Of a DNA stretch of 64,000 nt, positions 11,105 to 24,600 are shown piece by piece. The position numbers were made by a program, and so were the translations under genes. Location of the stretch: assembly GCF_032854445.1 (NCBI RefSeq), contig NC_088302.1, positions 53,352,046 through 53,416,045 of the forward strand, in the 5' to 3' direction. The notes below the pieces were generated by a model. The model ran no database searches. It was not told where the DNA came from and worked only from the letters and a program-made list of their open reading frames with translations. The stretch is from Liolophura sinensis (Eukaryota > Mollusca > Polyplacophora > Chitonida > Chitonidae). Each line of letters starts with the position of its first letter. Position 1 is the stretch's first letter.

Positions 11105-11395
11105 CCGTATGAATGAGTCAGCGAGTGCTTGGGGTTTAACGTCGTACTTAATAATTTTCAGTCACATAACGACGAAGGAGCCCTTAGAGTGCACGTAATG
11201 TGCCTCCTTATTGCAGGACGGATTTTAACTTTTATCTAATGCTGCTTCACTGAGACGACTTACCGAACGCAAATAAGTCGTTCCGCCCGAGCCGTCACAC
11301 TGATACGGGCCAACCACTTCCTTTTCATGCTGAACGCCAAACGAGGAAGCGACTTCCTCTTTTAAGGCCTTAGGTGTGACCCGACTCAGGATTGC
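11105..11395 (-). mobile_element. SINE family 1 copy lacking the tRNA head
   Basis: Contains cttggggtttaacgtcgtac, then gacgacttaccgaacgcaaa and cgaggaagcgacttcctctt in the same order as the copy at 5785-6446. The part corresponding to the tRNA-like head is missing at the right end, so it is a 5'-truncated copy in minus orientation. Confidence 0.8.
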
Positions 11396-11445
11396 GTAAA
11401 CTATTAAATCCTGGCCTTCTGTCAACTTGGGCCACCTTAATTAGG

Positions 11446-11518
11446 GTTTATTTATTTATTTTGTTTATTTGATTGGTGTTTACGCCGTACTCAAGAATAT
11501 TTCACTTATACGACGGCC
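11446..11518 (-). repeat. SINE family 2 tail fragment
   Basis: Inverted 3' tail: tttatttgattggtg, then ttacgccgtactcaagaata and tttcacttatacgacgg. Only the 3' end is present. Confidence 0.7.
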
Positions 11519-13007
11519 ACTTTAAGGTGAGAGGAAGCTGGACAGGGCCGACTCGTCACTCATTTCAACATGTCGTAGAGAAATCACCATACTGATATAC
11601 CTATGTACGATGTGAACATTTTCTTTTTCCGTGTATATTCCTTGTATACTCCCAGCCTCGTCGGCCATACATTGATTCTCATGTCATTAATCTTCTGTTT
11701 TGCCAACGCCCTGAAGGCTTATACAGACTGGCCTTATATACAGGTCATCTCAATATAAAGAGGTGAATTTATATGTGCCTTACTTTCCAACAACAGTTTA
11801 GCTATTCCATGCGTTTGAATAATAAGGGCCTATTTTCAAAGTTTCAAGGTGGAGTCATGAAAAATAAGAAAATCTTTAATATGTTTTGTCGCTGTTAATG
11901 TTCTATTTATTTCTAACAATGCTTGTTTTTCACATTGCTACACCATCAGCGATCTAAACTTTCCAACACTATACAATGGCCACCCACCGATTTTCTGGCC
12001 ATATTTATTATAGACGTTCCGGATAGCAATTTTACGCATCTTGCCACCAATTGTCTCTAAAGAGAAGAAAATCGACATTTATACGAGCTACGGATAAATT
12101 TGACCAGAATTTGACCTTCAAATTATTGATTACATGTATAACAAGTTAAATTTACTCCCTATTGAAATTCAATGGAAAGATTTGGGGCAAAATTTGTGCA
12201 TTACGTTCTGTATTTAACTTACACAGCGCGTAAGCATGTAAAAAACGGTCATGATTTTATACGTCAGTCGGCACATGGTTAGGCCATAGCTGACGTACGC
12301 AGTGATAGTGTCAGAGTACGAGGGCACTGCCTAGGTTAAACTCTGGTGCTATAGAGAATCCTGCTTGCAACAGCTGTATCAATAATAAGTCAATAGTGTT
12401 TACGAGCTATGCATATTGGCTCGTATGTCTGTGAGGGGGGCCGATTGACATTTGCGGATGAACCTAGCCTTGGTATACTGCAGATAGGGGCAATAATCAG
12501 AGAGTATGTGCGCAATGTGGCTCGCAGCACCGTAGCCGTGACTTCAAAACAAATAATTACGTGGGGCAATTAGCCGGTAGGTAATGAGCGCAGAGAGCCA
12601 AGGGATTGACGGTTGGCCTTCGGAGCGTATTGTACAGGAACTGTTGATGTGCGAGGACCAAAGCAGACAGTTGTGAGGAAACAATTCGCTAAACTACCAT
12701 CAGAAACTCCACCAGTCGGATATGACTCTGTCCCCATACAGGATTTATACTTCCAGTAGTGTTAGGCTATAGCCTATTGCTAGCGCCTTGCGTACAAAGT
12801 CATCCTGCAGCATCATAGATCGATACGTGTCAACAAATGCCAATAGGCAAGTGTCAGGTTTAGGCTCCTCCCATTTTGTGTCTCGCTGGGCTGTACGCTA
12901 GTCGCTATACCTGTTGTATTCTAATTTATGGTGATTTTTGAGCCGAGCTATGACAAGGATCTTCTAAACTGACTAGAAAGACTTGATAACTCGGACTGTC
13001 GAAGTTC
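11519..13007. other. no recognisable gene
   Basis: About 1.5 kb with no exon, RNA gene or repeat that I can support. Confidence 0.45.
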
Positions 13008-13148
13008 AGCTGACCACATTGCTGTGTCACATGAACTTGTTCTTCTGACAACATTGCTGTACGATATGGCCTTTTTCTACTGACAACATTGCTGTACGAT
13101 ATGGACTTGTTCTGCTAACAGCATTGATGTACGATATGGATTCGTTTA
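13008..13148. repeat. 35-bp tandem repeat, 4 copies
   Basis: Copies of acattgctgtacgatatgga followed by cttgttct occur with the core gctg/gatg at 13021, 13056, 13091 and 13126, exactly 35 bp apart, with moderate divergence. Confidence 0.75.
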
Positions 13149-13590
13149 GCTGGAAACTTTGCCCATTATGACCCGTGGGGGCTAACAACACAAACCTGTG
13201 GTCATGTCGACGCCTGAGTGGGGCGGGGACGGTTGTACGGACCCACCTCTAGCACACGGGTTCGTAGTACCCTTCAATTTTATTTATATTTTGCGATGAC
13301 TGTACGGTATTGTTGTCTAAAACCATGGTTCTCGATAGCTGATTTGGTTTTCAGGAAGTTTAAGTAACTTAATTACTGACTAATCTAGGTGAAATAATCA
13401 GTTTTGTCTGGTCTGTTAAATTCTCCACGAAGCTATAGCTGACCGTTATCATCCCCCAAATGAGAACTATTGTTCAGAGCGATGTGAAATACTACATATA
13501 ACTAACTATGGCAGATTAATTAGCTACCTAACAAAAGGACTAATGGACTGACTGACTAATTGATTAAATGTTTAACTAACTAACCGTACT

Positions 13591-13658
13591 GACTGACTAA
13601 CTGACAAACGGACTGACTGACAAACGGACTGACTGACAAACGGACTGACTGACTAACG
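13591..13658. repeat. 16-bp tandem repeat, about 4 copies
   Basis: The unit gactgactgacaaacg repeats at 13611 and 13627, with variant copies on either side. Confidence 0.85.
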
Positions 13659-13989
13659 AGTTAACTAAATGGATGACTTAATTAAGACGCTTTTATTGTC
13701 CAGGCTATCTTTTATAAGACATGTCATTATACAGTTCACTTGTTGCAGGATCGTTCAGACGTTTGTCAGGTTAGTAATCTGCTTATCTCTGTACTCAGTC
13801 GTCAGAAGTGTAGTAGATAATCTCAGCGACCACAGCTATTAACAAATTTCCTATGAATCTCTTCCAGTAACGTAAAGATTTAAGACCTAAATCTGAGTCT
13901 AAATAAAGCAGGAATTAAGTTTCAAAGTGAACTTTAAAAGAAGAAACAAAAGCAAAACGGAAGAAGGGTAAATACCATCGTAATACTGG

Positions 13990-14290
13990 TCTCGGTTAAA
14001 ACCCCCGGGAGACCTGCTGGGAATATGACCCCATATGACGCATTGTCCTATTGGGGTAGGTTAAACCATTGAGGGAAATTTGGTCGGAATTCAACTCTGG
14101 AAAGGAATTTTGGGTAGGTTAGAAAATTAGGGGAATCCTGCTGAGAATTTTACTGTGACGAACTGTGACGAGTTTTCTAGTGGACTATGTTAAAACACCA
14201 AAGAGACTCGATCGACTGACGGACTTCTCTATTGGGGTAGGTTCAATCACAAGGGAAATCTAGAGAAAATTTAACTTTTACAAATAATAG
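13990..14290. repeat. degenerate tandem repeat of long unit
   Basis: The phrase ttggggtaggtta recurs three to four times with a following gggaaat and ctgctgggaat-like segment, roughly 70-110 bases apart. Strongly diverged; boundaries are uncertain. Confidence 0.4.
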
Positions 14291-14321
14291 TTAAGTTAAT
14301 GGACTTTCCAACTGAGACCAA

Positions 14322-14658
14322 AACACCGGTTAGTGAACACCGGTTAGTAAACACCGGTTAGTGAACACCGTTTAGTAAACACCGGTTAGTAAACACCGGT
14401 TAGTGAACACCGGTTAGTAAACACCGGTTAGTAAACACCAATTAGTAAACACCGGTTAGTGAACACCGGTTAGTGGACACCGGTTAGTAAACACCGGTTA
14501 GTGAACACCGGTTAGTGGACACCGGTTAGTAAACACCGGTTAGTGAACACCAGTTAGTAAACACCGCTTAGTGAACACCGGTTAGTAAACACCGGTTAGT
14601 AAACACCGGTTAGTGAACACCTTTTAGTAAACACCGGTTAGTAAACACCGGTTAGTGA
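14322..14658. repeat. 14-bp minisatellite, 24 copies
   Basis: The unit aacaccggttagta (or ...tg at the end) repeats almost perfectly for 337 bases. Rare variants are accaatt, accgctt and ccttttag. Each standard copy carries the palindrome ACCGGT and the heptamer ACCGGTT. Confidence 0.95.
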
Positions 14659-17066
14659 ATGGGCTTTCACGCCAATATACGAAGTAGATTCTGCTACAAG
14701 AAAAAAATTCAGATTGGATGTTTTCAAGAGTGTTGTTGAGAAACTAAAAATAACTTCTTTAACATGAAATTACGCCTACGTGTCTTGTTTACATTATAGG
14801 TCTACTCTGTAATGTAAACATTTTATGACTCTCTGTTTTGATCCTATAGCGATATAATGTTTGTTGATCTCGGCTAAATTTATAATTATTGAAAGTGTAT
14901 TGGTCATAATAAGATTAACAGCTCAAGGTCTCCCATAACCGTCGTAGTGTAATATATACATTCTGGCGCGTGAACCACTTAGCTAGAAAACTCTAACGGG
15001 AACGACTTCAGTTGGGATTTATCATCAGAAAGGTAAGCTATACTGTGGATAATTGAATTAATTCCTAACACGGGACCGGGTCTGCAAATATCACATTTTT
15101 CAGGTCAGCCGAAAAAAATGGTTTGCGTTGCCAAAACCATTGCAGCAACCGTACGGCCATACATCGTATTGTACGGGATATTCACATCTAACCTTCATAA
15201 CGGCAATCAACAACTGTGTTATTTTCTTATTACGCATGCGTACTTGTTTATGGCATATGAGCTGTTTAGTAGATAATTCACATGAGGCAATACGTATTAC
15301 AAATTACTCAACGTTGGGATCTGAATGTCAAATCTCATGCTTCTGCTATAATAATGAAATGTAGACATTAAAGAGAAAATGAATACAGACATTTTTAGTG
15401 CTACTTTTGATAGTCATTTATGACTTGTTCATTCAACAGTCATTTATGACTTATATACCATATTTGATAGTCGCTCAGGACATGTGTATTTACTGAGACT
15501 GGGTAAAATGTTGAGCAATTTAGATATTATTTCCATCATGTCGGCGGCGTTCATTTTTATTAGCGGACTAGCGGAATCATTTGTGTATAGCTGAACGGAA
15601 TGGAGGGTTATTCTTTGTCCAAATAAGAACGAGGTTTACATGCCATAGGTCAGATTTAAGAGTCATGTAAGCTTTATCTCATGTAAGAGCTGACATGTCT
15701 ATATCATGATCTACAGTCTAACAAACAGGAAAGCCTTGGAGTATTGATCGACCACAGTGTACAGGAAAAAAATTATTCTAACTGCATTTTCTTTGTAATA
15801 GTATAGACGTTCAACAGATCAGTGTATAAAGCTTGTGGTGTTGTATGGCACTAACGAAAGGAAATTTTGATGGCGAGTATGACTGAATTTACACATATAG
15901 CTGAATATAGGCGACAGATGAAAAGCAGTTTCTCTTCTGTCAAGAGAACTGTCTTTTTCGCCAGTTTTTAATGATTTTCAACCAGAATATATGTGCTGCG
16001 GAACGTGGCTCACCTGTAAGGCGTTCGACTCCAACCAAGAGGCTCACCAGGTCTAGGTTCATTCAGGGCCATGGGCACGGAATTTGCACATTTTTCTTTG
16101 TTTCACGCATTCGGGTTATCCGCACGGAGTAGGAATTACTAACATGGCGCTAAACGGGCGAACTGCTGAGTTTGTGGCAAAGTTTTATGTATACCTGAGC
16201 ACTGAAACTGTCATTGCTGCCAGGCATATTCTGATTCCTTTTCCAGGAGGAGTTGTTACCTACAGGTTTGAGATTTCATTTTTATGGCGAAAATCTATTT
16301 CAAAGCCTGTCCTGTGTTAAATTTGCTGCAAGATATTGTTATCAGTTTTGTGCGTGTAAGAACAGAAAATCTTCCACAGATTTTTGTTTATGTCAGATAT
16401 CTGTACTCGCAAAAGACATGTTTGATGTATCCTACGCGGAAACATGTGTGCTCTATCCTACGTAAAGGCATGTTCGGCAATATTGCAGCCATATTGGGGC
16501 AACAAGCACAATAAACATTACACGGCTGAAATTTTGTCATTACAGTGACACGCTGTGCGGCATTTTAACGCTTTCTTTTCGTGAACACCACAATCGACCA
16601 ATGAACATCACAATGCTTGACACTGTCTCATAAGACAGTAAAAACGTTAAACTTTAATTTAGTGACTTTTCAACACAGCTTAGAGTGCAACCATATGGCG
16701 AAACCCATGTAAAATTGTGGCTATTCCGCGATCGCTTATCATCAGTGTTCAGTGGAAAGTTTACATCACGTGCCGCACGCGACACCTGTCAAGTGCACTG
16801 ACAGGCGTAGGTGTCTGTGTCCTGTTGAAGTGGGCCATCCGTGTACCTAAACTGGCCGAGTGGCATCATTAGGAACCGCTTTGACAATAAACTACAGCTA
16901 CGTAATAAAGACTGAAGTGACACTCAATTGTAGTCTAAAAAAGTGCGCGAAACACCACATGCTTATCACACGGATCCCCAAAGCAGCAGAATGTTGAGTG
17001 GATTGTCAAGGCGACATAATTTTGTGTTAAACATATATGTTTTCACGGAAGTATGTATATGTGTAA
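14659..17066. other. no recognisable gene
   Basis: Short open frames at 15128-15364 and 16084-16514 lack any family signature. The only notable item is a weak tRNA-like stretch at 15999-16065 (tggctcacctgtaaggcg, then ggtctaggttcattc), perhaps a SINE head relic. Confidence 0.45.
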
Positions 17067-17175
17067 GTATGCTTGGGGTTTAACGTCGTGCTAAACAATT
17101 TTTCATTCATAAGGCGACGAGGAGTCATTAGGAGTGTGAACGCATATATATTGTGTCTTCTTGTGGCAAGGCGTT
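17067..17175 (-). repeat. SINE family 1 tail fragment
   Basis: cttggggtttaacgtcgtgc followed by aacaatttttcattcataag and a diverged remainder matches the 3' part of the family-1 SINE at 5785-6446. Confidence 0.65.
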
Positions 17176-17739
17176 CATTGATATAAGTTACGATAAATTT
17201 AGCCTACGATTGCCTTGTGAAAGAGAGCCCTGGCTTAAAGTCGGTTTATGTGCAGTTCACATTCGTTCACGTCACAACACATCTACACGACTATTTTGTC
17301 GCAGGTGACAAACATATGTGCCATTATCACAGAATAAACTCGGCATACTTTCAAATTGTTTCTAGAACGAACCAATGTTATGAAATAAAAATATTTTGTT
17401 CTCAGCGTCGTCATCCGGCGTAAAAGCAACGGCTCGCCACCCACTCATTACAGCCTATGAACACTGGGCTTCTGATGTATGCTTCTCATGCATTACAAAT
17501 GCCAGTTCTATAGGCGTCTTATCAGGATTTCGTATACCAATCGTCAACTATGATGGGCGTTCCAGGTACAATAATGGCGACAACAATTTCAAACACAACA
17601 CAAAAAATTTAACACAAAACCACCATGCAAGGAACTAAGAAAGTTTATAACGTAAGAAATAACTTAAGAGATGCAGTGAACATGTTATTCTAGGCGCATA
17701 AATTTAAATAGTATCCAAACCCAGATATTGTTATGTATA

Positions 17740-18310
17740 TCAGGGTCGATTTGATTACCAATGTTCATATAGGCCTATCCAACAGGACGATTTTATTACC
17801 ACTGTTCAGGGGCCTCCGTGGCTCAGTTGGTTAGCGCGCTAGCGCAGCTTAATGACCCAGAAGCCTCTCACCAATGCTGTCGCAGTGAGTTCAAGTCCAG
17901 CTCATGCTGGCTTCCTCTCCGGCCGTAAATGGGAATGTCTGCCAGCAACCTGCGGATGGTCATAGGTTTCCCCCGGACTCTGCTCGGTTTCCTCCCACCA
18001 TAATGCATGCCGCCGTCGTATAAGTGAAATATTCTTGAGTATGGCGTAAAACACCAATCAAATAAATCCAATAAAACTTCTGTTCATATAGGCCTATCCA
18101 ACAGGGCGATTTGATTACCAATCTTCACATAGGCCTATCTAACAGGGCGATTTGATTACCAATCTTCACATAGGCCTATCCAACAGGGCGATTTAATTAC
18201 CAATCTTCACATAGGCCTATCTAACAGGGCGATTTGATTACCAATGTTCATATAGGCCTATCCAATGGGGCGATTTGATCACTAATGTTCATATAGGCCT
18301 ATCCGGCAGG
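17740..18310. repeat. 41-bp minisatellite interrupted by a SINE
   Basis: Units containing taggcctatccaacagggcg followed by atttgattaccaat recur every 41 bp (acagggcg at 18101, 18142, 18183). About 1.5 copies lie left of the SINE (17740-17808) and about 5.5 copies right of it (18080-18310), so the array predates the insertion. Confidence 0.88.
17809..18079 (+). mobile_element. full-length tRNA-derived SINE (family 2)
   Basis: The head has an A-box-like tggctcagttggttagcgcg and a B-box-like gagttcaagtcc. The body follows with tcatgctggcttcctctccg and tttcctcccaccataatgca, and the tail has aagtgaaatattcttgag and accaatcaaataaat. The word ctgttca at 17802-17808 and 18080-18086 is the likely target duplication, although part of it also occurs in the host repeat unit. 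This is the best reference copy in the window. Confidence 0.88.
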
Positions 18311-19429
18311 ACGATTTTGTTGAATACGTTGCATAAACATCCCACCCACCTAACCTGTGGGAGAGTTTCAAATTAACACCGGTCATGCATGTGTGGTTTG
18401 CTCATTAAATTCGTCCAGGTGAGCGCCGGACATAAGCTACAGCATCTTTCTGTCAGAAAGGTTGATCCTTCTCTATATAGGCTTCGTCCTCTTGTTGAAC
18501 ATCGAAAACTTTTATTGACTGAAAATAAAGCTATACTGCCAAAAGCGAAAGCTAGAATGATAACTGATATAAACGAACATTGTTCGAGTCTAGATCACTG
18601 TATTCATAGATCGTGACAGCGAATTTTCCTAAACAATTAGTTCGAATTGCCTTTATAGCTCTGTTTGCGCCAGAAATATCACGGCACTGTTCCACATGCT
18701 GAGTAAAATGCGCACTCTCCCAGACACGTCTTCTGCGCACTAATGTGGCTGAAGCCTCATTGGTCGACGTATATTTCTTCCTCCTTGCTCGTCGGGGTCT
18801 TAGTCTTAAGTCGCTTTGGATTAACTGAGCGGGCAATCTTATTATCAGCAAGTTTTGTACATGCAGTTATGTTATTGCGTGTTAGTGTGAGCTGATTTAC
18901 ATGTGTGTTAAAAGCTATATCCATGCCAAAGTCTCTCGTCTTGTATGCACTCTGAATTACTTGACTTGGTATTTTCTTGGTGTCAATACCACCAAAGCAT
19001 AAGGTTGCTTTACATTCATAGCATATTCATAACAGTTATTTCGTCCATGGTTCTGTTCTCAACATCCCACATTCGGCGCTTTCATTCATACTCTTTGTCA
19101 TTAATTTGCAGTCAGTTTATCCGAACATAAAGTAAGACATTCCTGAGAACGACAAGTGTTTATAATTCAGTAAAAAATCGCATAGCTGTCTGTCAGTTGA
19201 TCGGGTAAAAAATCACAGTCGTAAAATTAACAGTCATCGGTGTCATTCGATAACCATGAATCGCCGTCATGCAAGCACCAAATAAATATATAGTACACAG
19301 ATCTGGTGACACTCTGCATGTAGACGACTCTATGAAGTGACTTAATTTTAGTTGTACTGTTTGAATTTGCTTCAGCCCATGAATGTTCTTAAGCCTTAGG
19401 CCTGTGACAGTTTCAACTACCGACGGCTG
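18311..19429. other. no recognisable gene
   Basis: Open frames at 18389-18616 (+) and 18552-18851 (-) have no recognisable domain and no start or splice evidence. Nothing else was seen. Confidence 0.45.
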
Positions 19430-19985
19430 TCGTCGCGGCTTTAAGTCACAAGGTTTATCAAGTAGCTATCAGGTGCGGTTGTTCCGCCCCAGCTTTGCCT
19501 TGTGTCCTCCAAACATAAAACTGACTGCCATCATATAAGTAACGTGGTTGAGTACGACGTAAACATGTATTAGATTAATAAATTAAATAAATCAAAAGAC
19601 TTAGACGAGAATCTCATAAAAATGAAAACAGAAAAAGTCAGGTATAATGTCAGGAAATTATAAAAACCTTTCTACTGTATGAAAATATACACACAAACAT
19701 ATCGCTGTTGATTTCGGAGCAATATAAATGCATGTGTAAATAAAACGTGATGGGTAGGACGAAGGAGGGACTACATGACACTTCTCAAAATGTTATATTA
19801 ATGTAATATTTAACATTCACTAGTCTGTATGTTATCGCGAGAGTTCGGTCTAGATTAACGAGGTTATGGGTTCGAATCCAGCTGTCGATGGTTTAGGTCC
19901 AGCTATGAAAATCACGAGGTTTCCGTCCCGTCATAAATCAATTAAGCGAAATATTCCTGAGTAAAATTAATTAATAGATATAAAA
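19430..19985 (+). repeat. two decayed SINE relics
   Basis: At 19545-19600, catcatataagtaacgtggt, then tgagtacgacgtaaa and ataaattaaataaat resemble a family-2 tail. At 19845-19985 a B-box word ggttcgaatccagc is followed by cataaatcaattaagcgaaa and tattcctgagtaaa, a similar tail. Both are heavily mutated. Confidence 0.5.
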
Positions 19986-20065
19986 CAGAACGCTTTCAGT
20001 GATAATGATTCACAGATTAAGAATTATGGTTCACAGTACTTTGCCCACACTTCTAATCTCCCTGA

Positions 20066-20238
20066 CAGCTCATGCTGGCTTCCTCTCCAGCCGTACGTGG
20101 AAAGGTCTTCCAACAACCTGCAGATGGTAGTGGCTTTCCTCTGGGCTCTACCTGGTTTCCTCCCACCATAATGTCAGCCGTCGTCGTATAAGTGAAGTAT
20201 TTCTAAGTACGGTGTAAAATACCAATCAAATCATATAA
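20066..20238 (+). mobile_element. SINE family 2, truncated (no tRNA head)
   Basis: Begins at cagctcatgctggcttcctc and runs through tttcctcccaccataatgtc to ccaatcaaatcatat. It lacks the tRNA-like head and has many substitutions. Confidence 0.8.
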
Positions 20239-21345
20239 TGTCAGTGACCGTTTATCAGTCATTGGCCGTTGATCAATATACCGATGGAATGAACCGTTGT
20301 TATAGGACTACAACCACAGTGTTTTTACGCATACAGACTTAATATAAAAGCGGGTGTTTGTCCACGAGTTATTGCTAACTTAATATTGTATTAGATGTTA
20401 GATTGTGTCACCGTATGCATGGATCGATGACCTTCACCTTTGAGCTTGAGTAACAGATGTTTAGGATATGCCGCACTGCGTAAAAGCAAAAGCAAAGAAA
20501 CAGAACCACAAGGGGACGTCACTCGAGGAGCATATTATTATAGACCCTACGGCTAGATTGAAACAATGACTGGACTGCACTATGTATGGACACGAAGGAA
20601 CGTATAGATGGTGTCTGTGTATAAGTGAAAGTTTAACATTGTGTAAATTGAGATTTTGCCCGACCTACTTAGAAAAGTAAAAAATATTAGTCCCACCTTT
20701 ACATGTTCAGTGTTGGCTTTATGTACGGTATGGCAGAAACTGATTTGCCAATTGGCAATTGCAATTGCCTGAATTACCCATGTGTGAAATGTAGCTGGAC
20801 TGCAGTTACAACAACATCTTTATACAAATAACACATTGATGTATACAAGACATCTGGATTTGGATTATGTAGCGTCTCACACGCTCACTTGGTGTTTTCG
20901 AAAACGGTCTTCTTAAAACCTTTTCGTTGAGTCACTTGCGCAACGTACCGGTACATGCTTTTGTGAGATAATTACGGATTTGCCTGCTTTGTAAATATAC
21001 CCTGTATTGAATGATCTTGAAGGTCATACTGACGTTTACATTTCGTCCTTGAACCTGATATTTCTAGCTTAGGCCTACTAATACCATTTAGAAGCTAGTC
21101 AGCTGGAAAGGTGTCCTTATCACTGCCCTAAATAAATATTAACAATATAGAGCCCTATACAGGTTCCCACCTATCATTATTCTAACACAATTCTCCAGTA
21201 GCCATTGTTTCCAAGGTTAACAGCCGCATTATTGGAAAATATATTTGAATACAATAAACCATAATGTGGAGAATAAAATCAGAGCAGTTGATAAATGATA
21301 GGCTAAAATCCGAACATTTGAGAGTTTGCCTCATTTATGGGTTTA
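20239..21345. other. no recognisable gene
   Basis: About 1.1 kb with nothing I can support on either strand. Confidence 0.45.
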
Positions 21346-21614
21346 GGGGTCCTCCGTGGTCAGCTGGTTAGCGTGCCAGCGCGGCGCAATTGCCCAGGAG
21401 CCTCTCACCCATGCGGCGGCTGTGAGTTCAAGACCAGCTGATGCTGACTTCCTCTCCTGCTGTACGTGGGAAGGTCCGACAGCAACCTGTAGATGGTCTT
21501 GGTTTTCCCGCCGGTTCTGTCATATTTCCTCCCACCATAATACTGGCCGCCGTCATATATGTGAAATTTTGTTGATACGGCGTAAAATACTGTGCAAATA
21601 CATAAATCAGTCAA
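21346..21614 (+). mobile_element. near full-length SINE family 2
   Basis: The head ggggtcctccgtggtcagct with ggttagcgtgccagc matches the head at 17809, and tgtgagttcaagaccagctg supplies the B box. The body and tail (cataatactggccgccgtca, then gatacggcgtaaaat) are older and mutated. Flanks catttatgggttta (left) and catttagggttta (right) look like a target duplication with one indel. Confidence 0.83.
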
Positions 21615-21627
21615 CCATTTAGGGTTT

Positions 21628-24600
21628 ATGTGTTAATGCCATCATTAGCCAAATCTTGAAAAAAACAGCTTTTATACATTTTAGGCCCAAAAAAATCTAT
21701 CAGCACAAATCTTGTAAAATGTTTGCTATTATCTTACAATAGCTCAAAATATCTGCCTCATCAGTACACAGGTTATCTTTCAAAAAGGTTTGTAAAACCA
21801 TTAAGCGGGCCGCACTGTATAACTTTTTCAAACTTTAGAGTCATTTTTACACTATAAAAAGAACACGTACGAATCTGATATTTACTCAAAGGCAGTCATT
21901 TGAACTATTATTGGTAAATGCAGAAAATTTGCTTTGACAAGCGATTATGAATTGTTTGCCCCAAATCTCCGGTACAGGCTCTTTAATTAATATTACTTCC
22001 CCTCTGTAGAGCGGATTCGAACAGATGTTAGACTCAAGTGAACTAGATTTGATACATAATAAAATGTGCATTGTACTTTGATTCTAAGCAGCTACTTTTA
22101 TACTACAAGGGATTGCAGCTAGAGCTGAATTACAAGGAACTGGAGTTAAATTCAGGTTCATTTTCATTCCGTTGAGATGGAATTGGATTAAAAACTACAA
22201 GCACAGTAGAAAGATTTCAATGAAATTGATTCGGATTCCATGAAGCTATAGTTTTGAATACGAATGAATTAAATGTGGATTCTAAAGAACTGGTTTGGAA
22301 AAAAATGTGTTGTAGGAGACATGCCTTACCCAACTATATGCCAACAGTTGATGAAGTGAGGCCATTTTCTGTACCTATGTTCAGTTCTCATTAAAATTCA
22401 TGTGATCTGCGCTCATGTAAGGTGTGCCTGTGCAGGAGAAAGCAAATCTGATATCTGTTTTAGAGATAGAAATGCATTGTCAATATGGCCTATAAAGCCC
22501 ACCGTACCATCAACCGTTCGACTGCATTTAACTCGAATGTATATTTCCAGAAACATTTTTCAGTTCTCTTTCAAATGACAGAGAATGTTTTTACAGTATC
22601 CTTTCGATTACGTGAGGCGTTAAACGCTGATCGAATATATAAACTAAAGTTTTGGTTGTAGATAGCAAATAGACAGAGATCTGGTGGTCCGTTTCCTATA
22701 TTAGTGAATGTCGGGGAGATATTTTGTCTAATTCTCAGAATACTCATTATGCTAGCTGTTGTAAAAGCTTCTGGTGACCTTGTGACGTTTTACTGTCATG
22801 GCATTCAGAAATGACCTTCGTTCGTGACTGTGACCTTGATCATTACGGTTTAAAGTGGCCGCTCCAGGCCTTTGCGGTGAGGTTGTTTCAGCCTATGCAT
22901 GGTTGTCTTCTTGTGGTCTTAATCGATGTGAACGGTTCTTCATAGCCAATATCAGTTCTATCATTTTAATAAATACACGCTCTTCCTACGTGTGATAATC
23001 TCCCACAAAAAATATCGTTGGTCGCACCCTATTCCATCATGTAGACAATCACAGACTAATATATCCTCATCGCCATTATCTACGAGGACGACAACAGGCT
23101 GTCTATCAAATATTTACGGCAGTCCCAGACGGCTGCCGGTTCTATGTTTGAAAGCTGCCGTCAGTGAACGTGCGCTGGAGCTGTTATCCCCTTGTCACTG
23201 ACGCTGTTTACCGGCCTAAAAATAGACATCGTGGAGATAGAATGAGTGAGAACTGATCTTATAGCTTCCACGCCAAACCCACATAAAACTCGAACAGCCA
23301 ATCAAAATGACAGTCATGCTAATTTGACAAGCATCTTACTACGCGAACCTTCCCATAGTTATTGAATGTAATGAAAAAATGCGTTGTTTTCTGGGCTATG
23401 ACTTTATTTGGGCAAAGCGTCCACACGTTTTATTCGCTGAGGAACGGTGGTAGGTCGAGCTGTCTTTATAAAAGACGAAATGTTGTGATGATGCCATGGT
23501 AAACCACTTCATTGATACAGTCGTTCATTCATGCTGCGTGATGGACTTGTACTCCGACTATACAGCTTTCAAGTAAGTGTTTCCTCTGTTTGTTCACATT
23601 GCCAATTGTGGTCTTTACACCCGGTGCAGCGATCTGTGTCCAGTTTCACAAAGATGCCGTATACGTTTGATAATCGCACGTATAGGAAAATGAAACGGTA
23701 ATAGTGACGTACAAACATCGTTTGTGAAACTAGGCCCTGAAGTGTATTACTCCAGCACGTATAACATGGCGTATACACACTGATAAGTGTGTCACACATG
23801 TATTGGTAAGCGTGAGTACACTTTGTACATTGACAAGCCTGTCGCAAATACAGCGTATTTGGCGCACGGTTTGTATACTGATGAGTGTAACATCATCAAT
23901 ATATTTCCTATCGGTACGTGGCTTGCACATTGAAAAACGTACCACGCATTCAGTACCGGTATTGGTTCGTGATGTAAACATTGCATATAGCCACTTGTAC
24001 CACGCCGTACCGTATTAGATGGTAGCACTCTTAACGCATTGGTATGTGGCGCACATATTGTGCGAGTCAGTCATAGCATATAGACATCCTTGCTACAACA
24101 TGGTGTCATACACACGTTGCTCTTTTTGGCGTCATTACAAACATTGTGTTCTCCTTCATATTATAGAAGGTGAACTTCATCGATTGAATAGCTTAGGTTC
24201 AAATATGTTAAGCATTCGTTTGCTATTTGTTTAGCCTGATTTGTCTCCTGCATATATAGCGCATTTATCATGATTTCGAATCCCATTCTAGCTGACTTTT
24301 TTAACAAGTTTTTTAGACATCGTAAGCTAATTGCTGTTGAAGATGAATTTGAGTTTGGCTCTGAAAGTGAAAGTCATAAAATCGTTTTCGAGTGTCCTTA
24401 GACTTCATCATTCAAACCATGGGACTGATGCTGACACCAAATGTTACCAGATATTTTCAGGACGTGACTAGCTATATCGCTGTACCGTACTTGCATCATT
24501 ATCACTGGGCTTCCGGTAGCAGCAGCATGTGTAGAGCCCGTTAACCCTTGTCTTTTGTCGTCACAACGATTTGCGCTGACGTCGTTTGAGTCATATGATA

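Noticed and set aside
15999-16065. Possible tRNA gene
   Set aside because: A-box- and B-box-like words are present, but no cloverleaf with paired acceptor stem could be built; more likely a SINE head relic.
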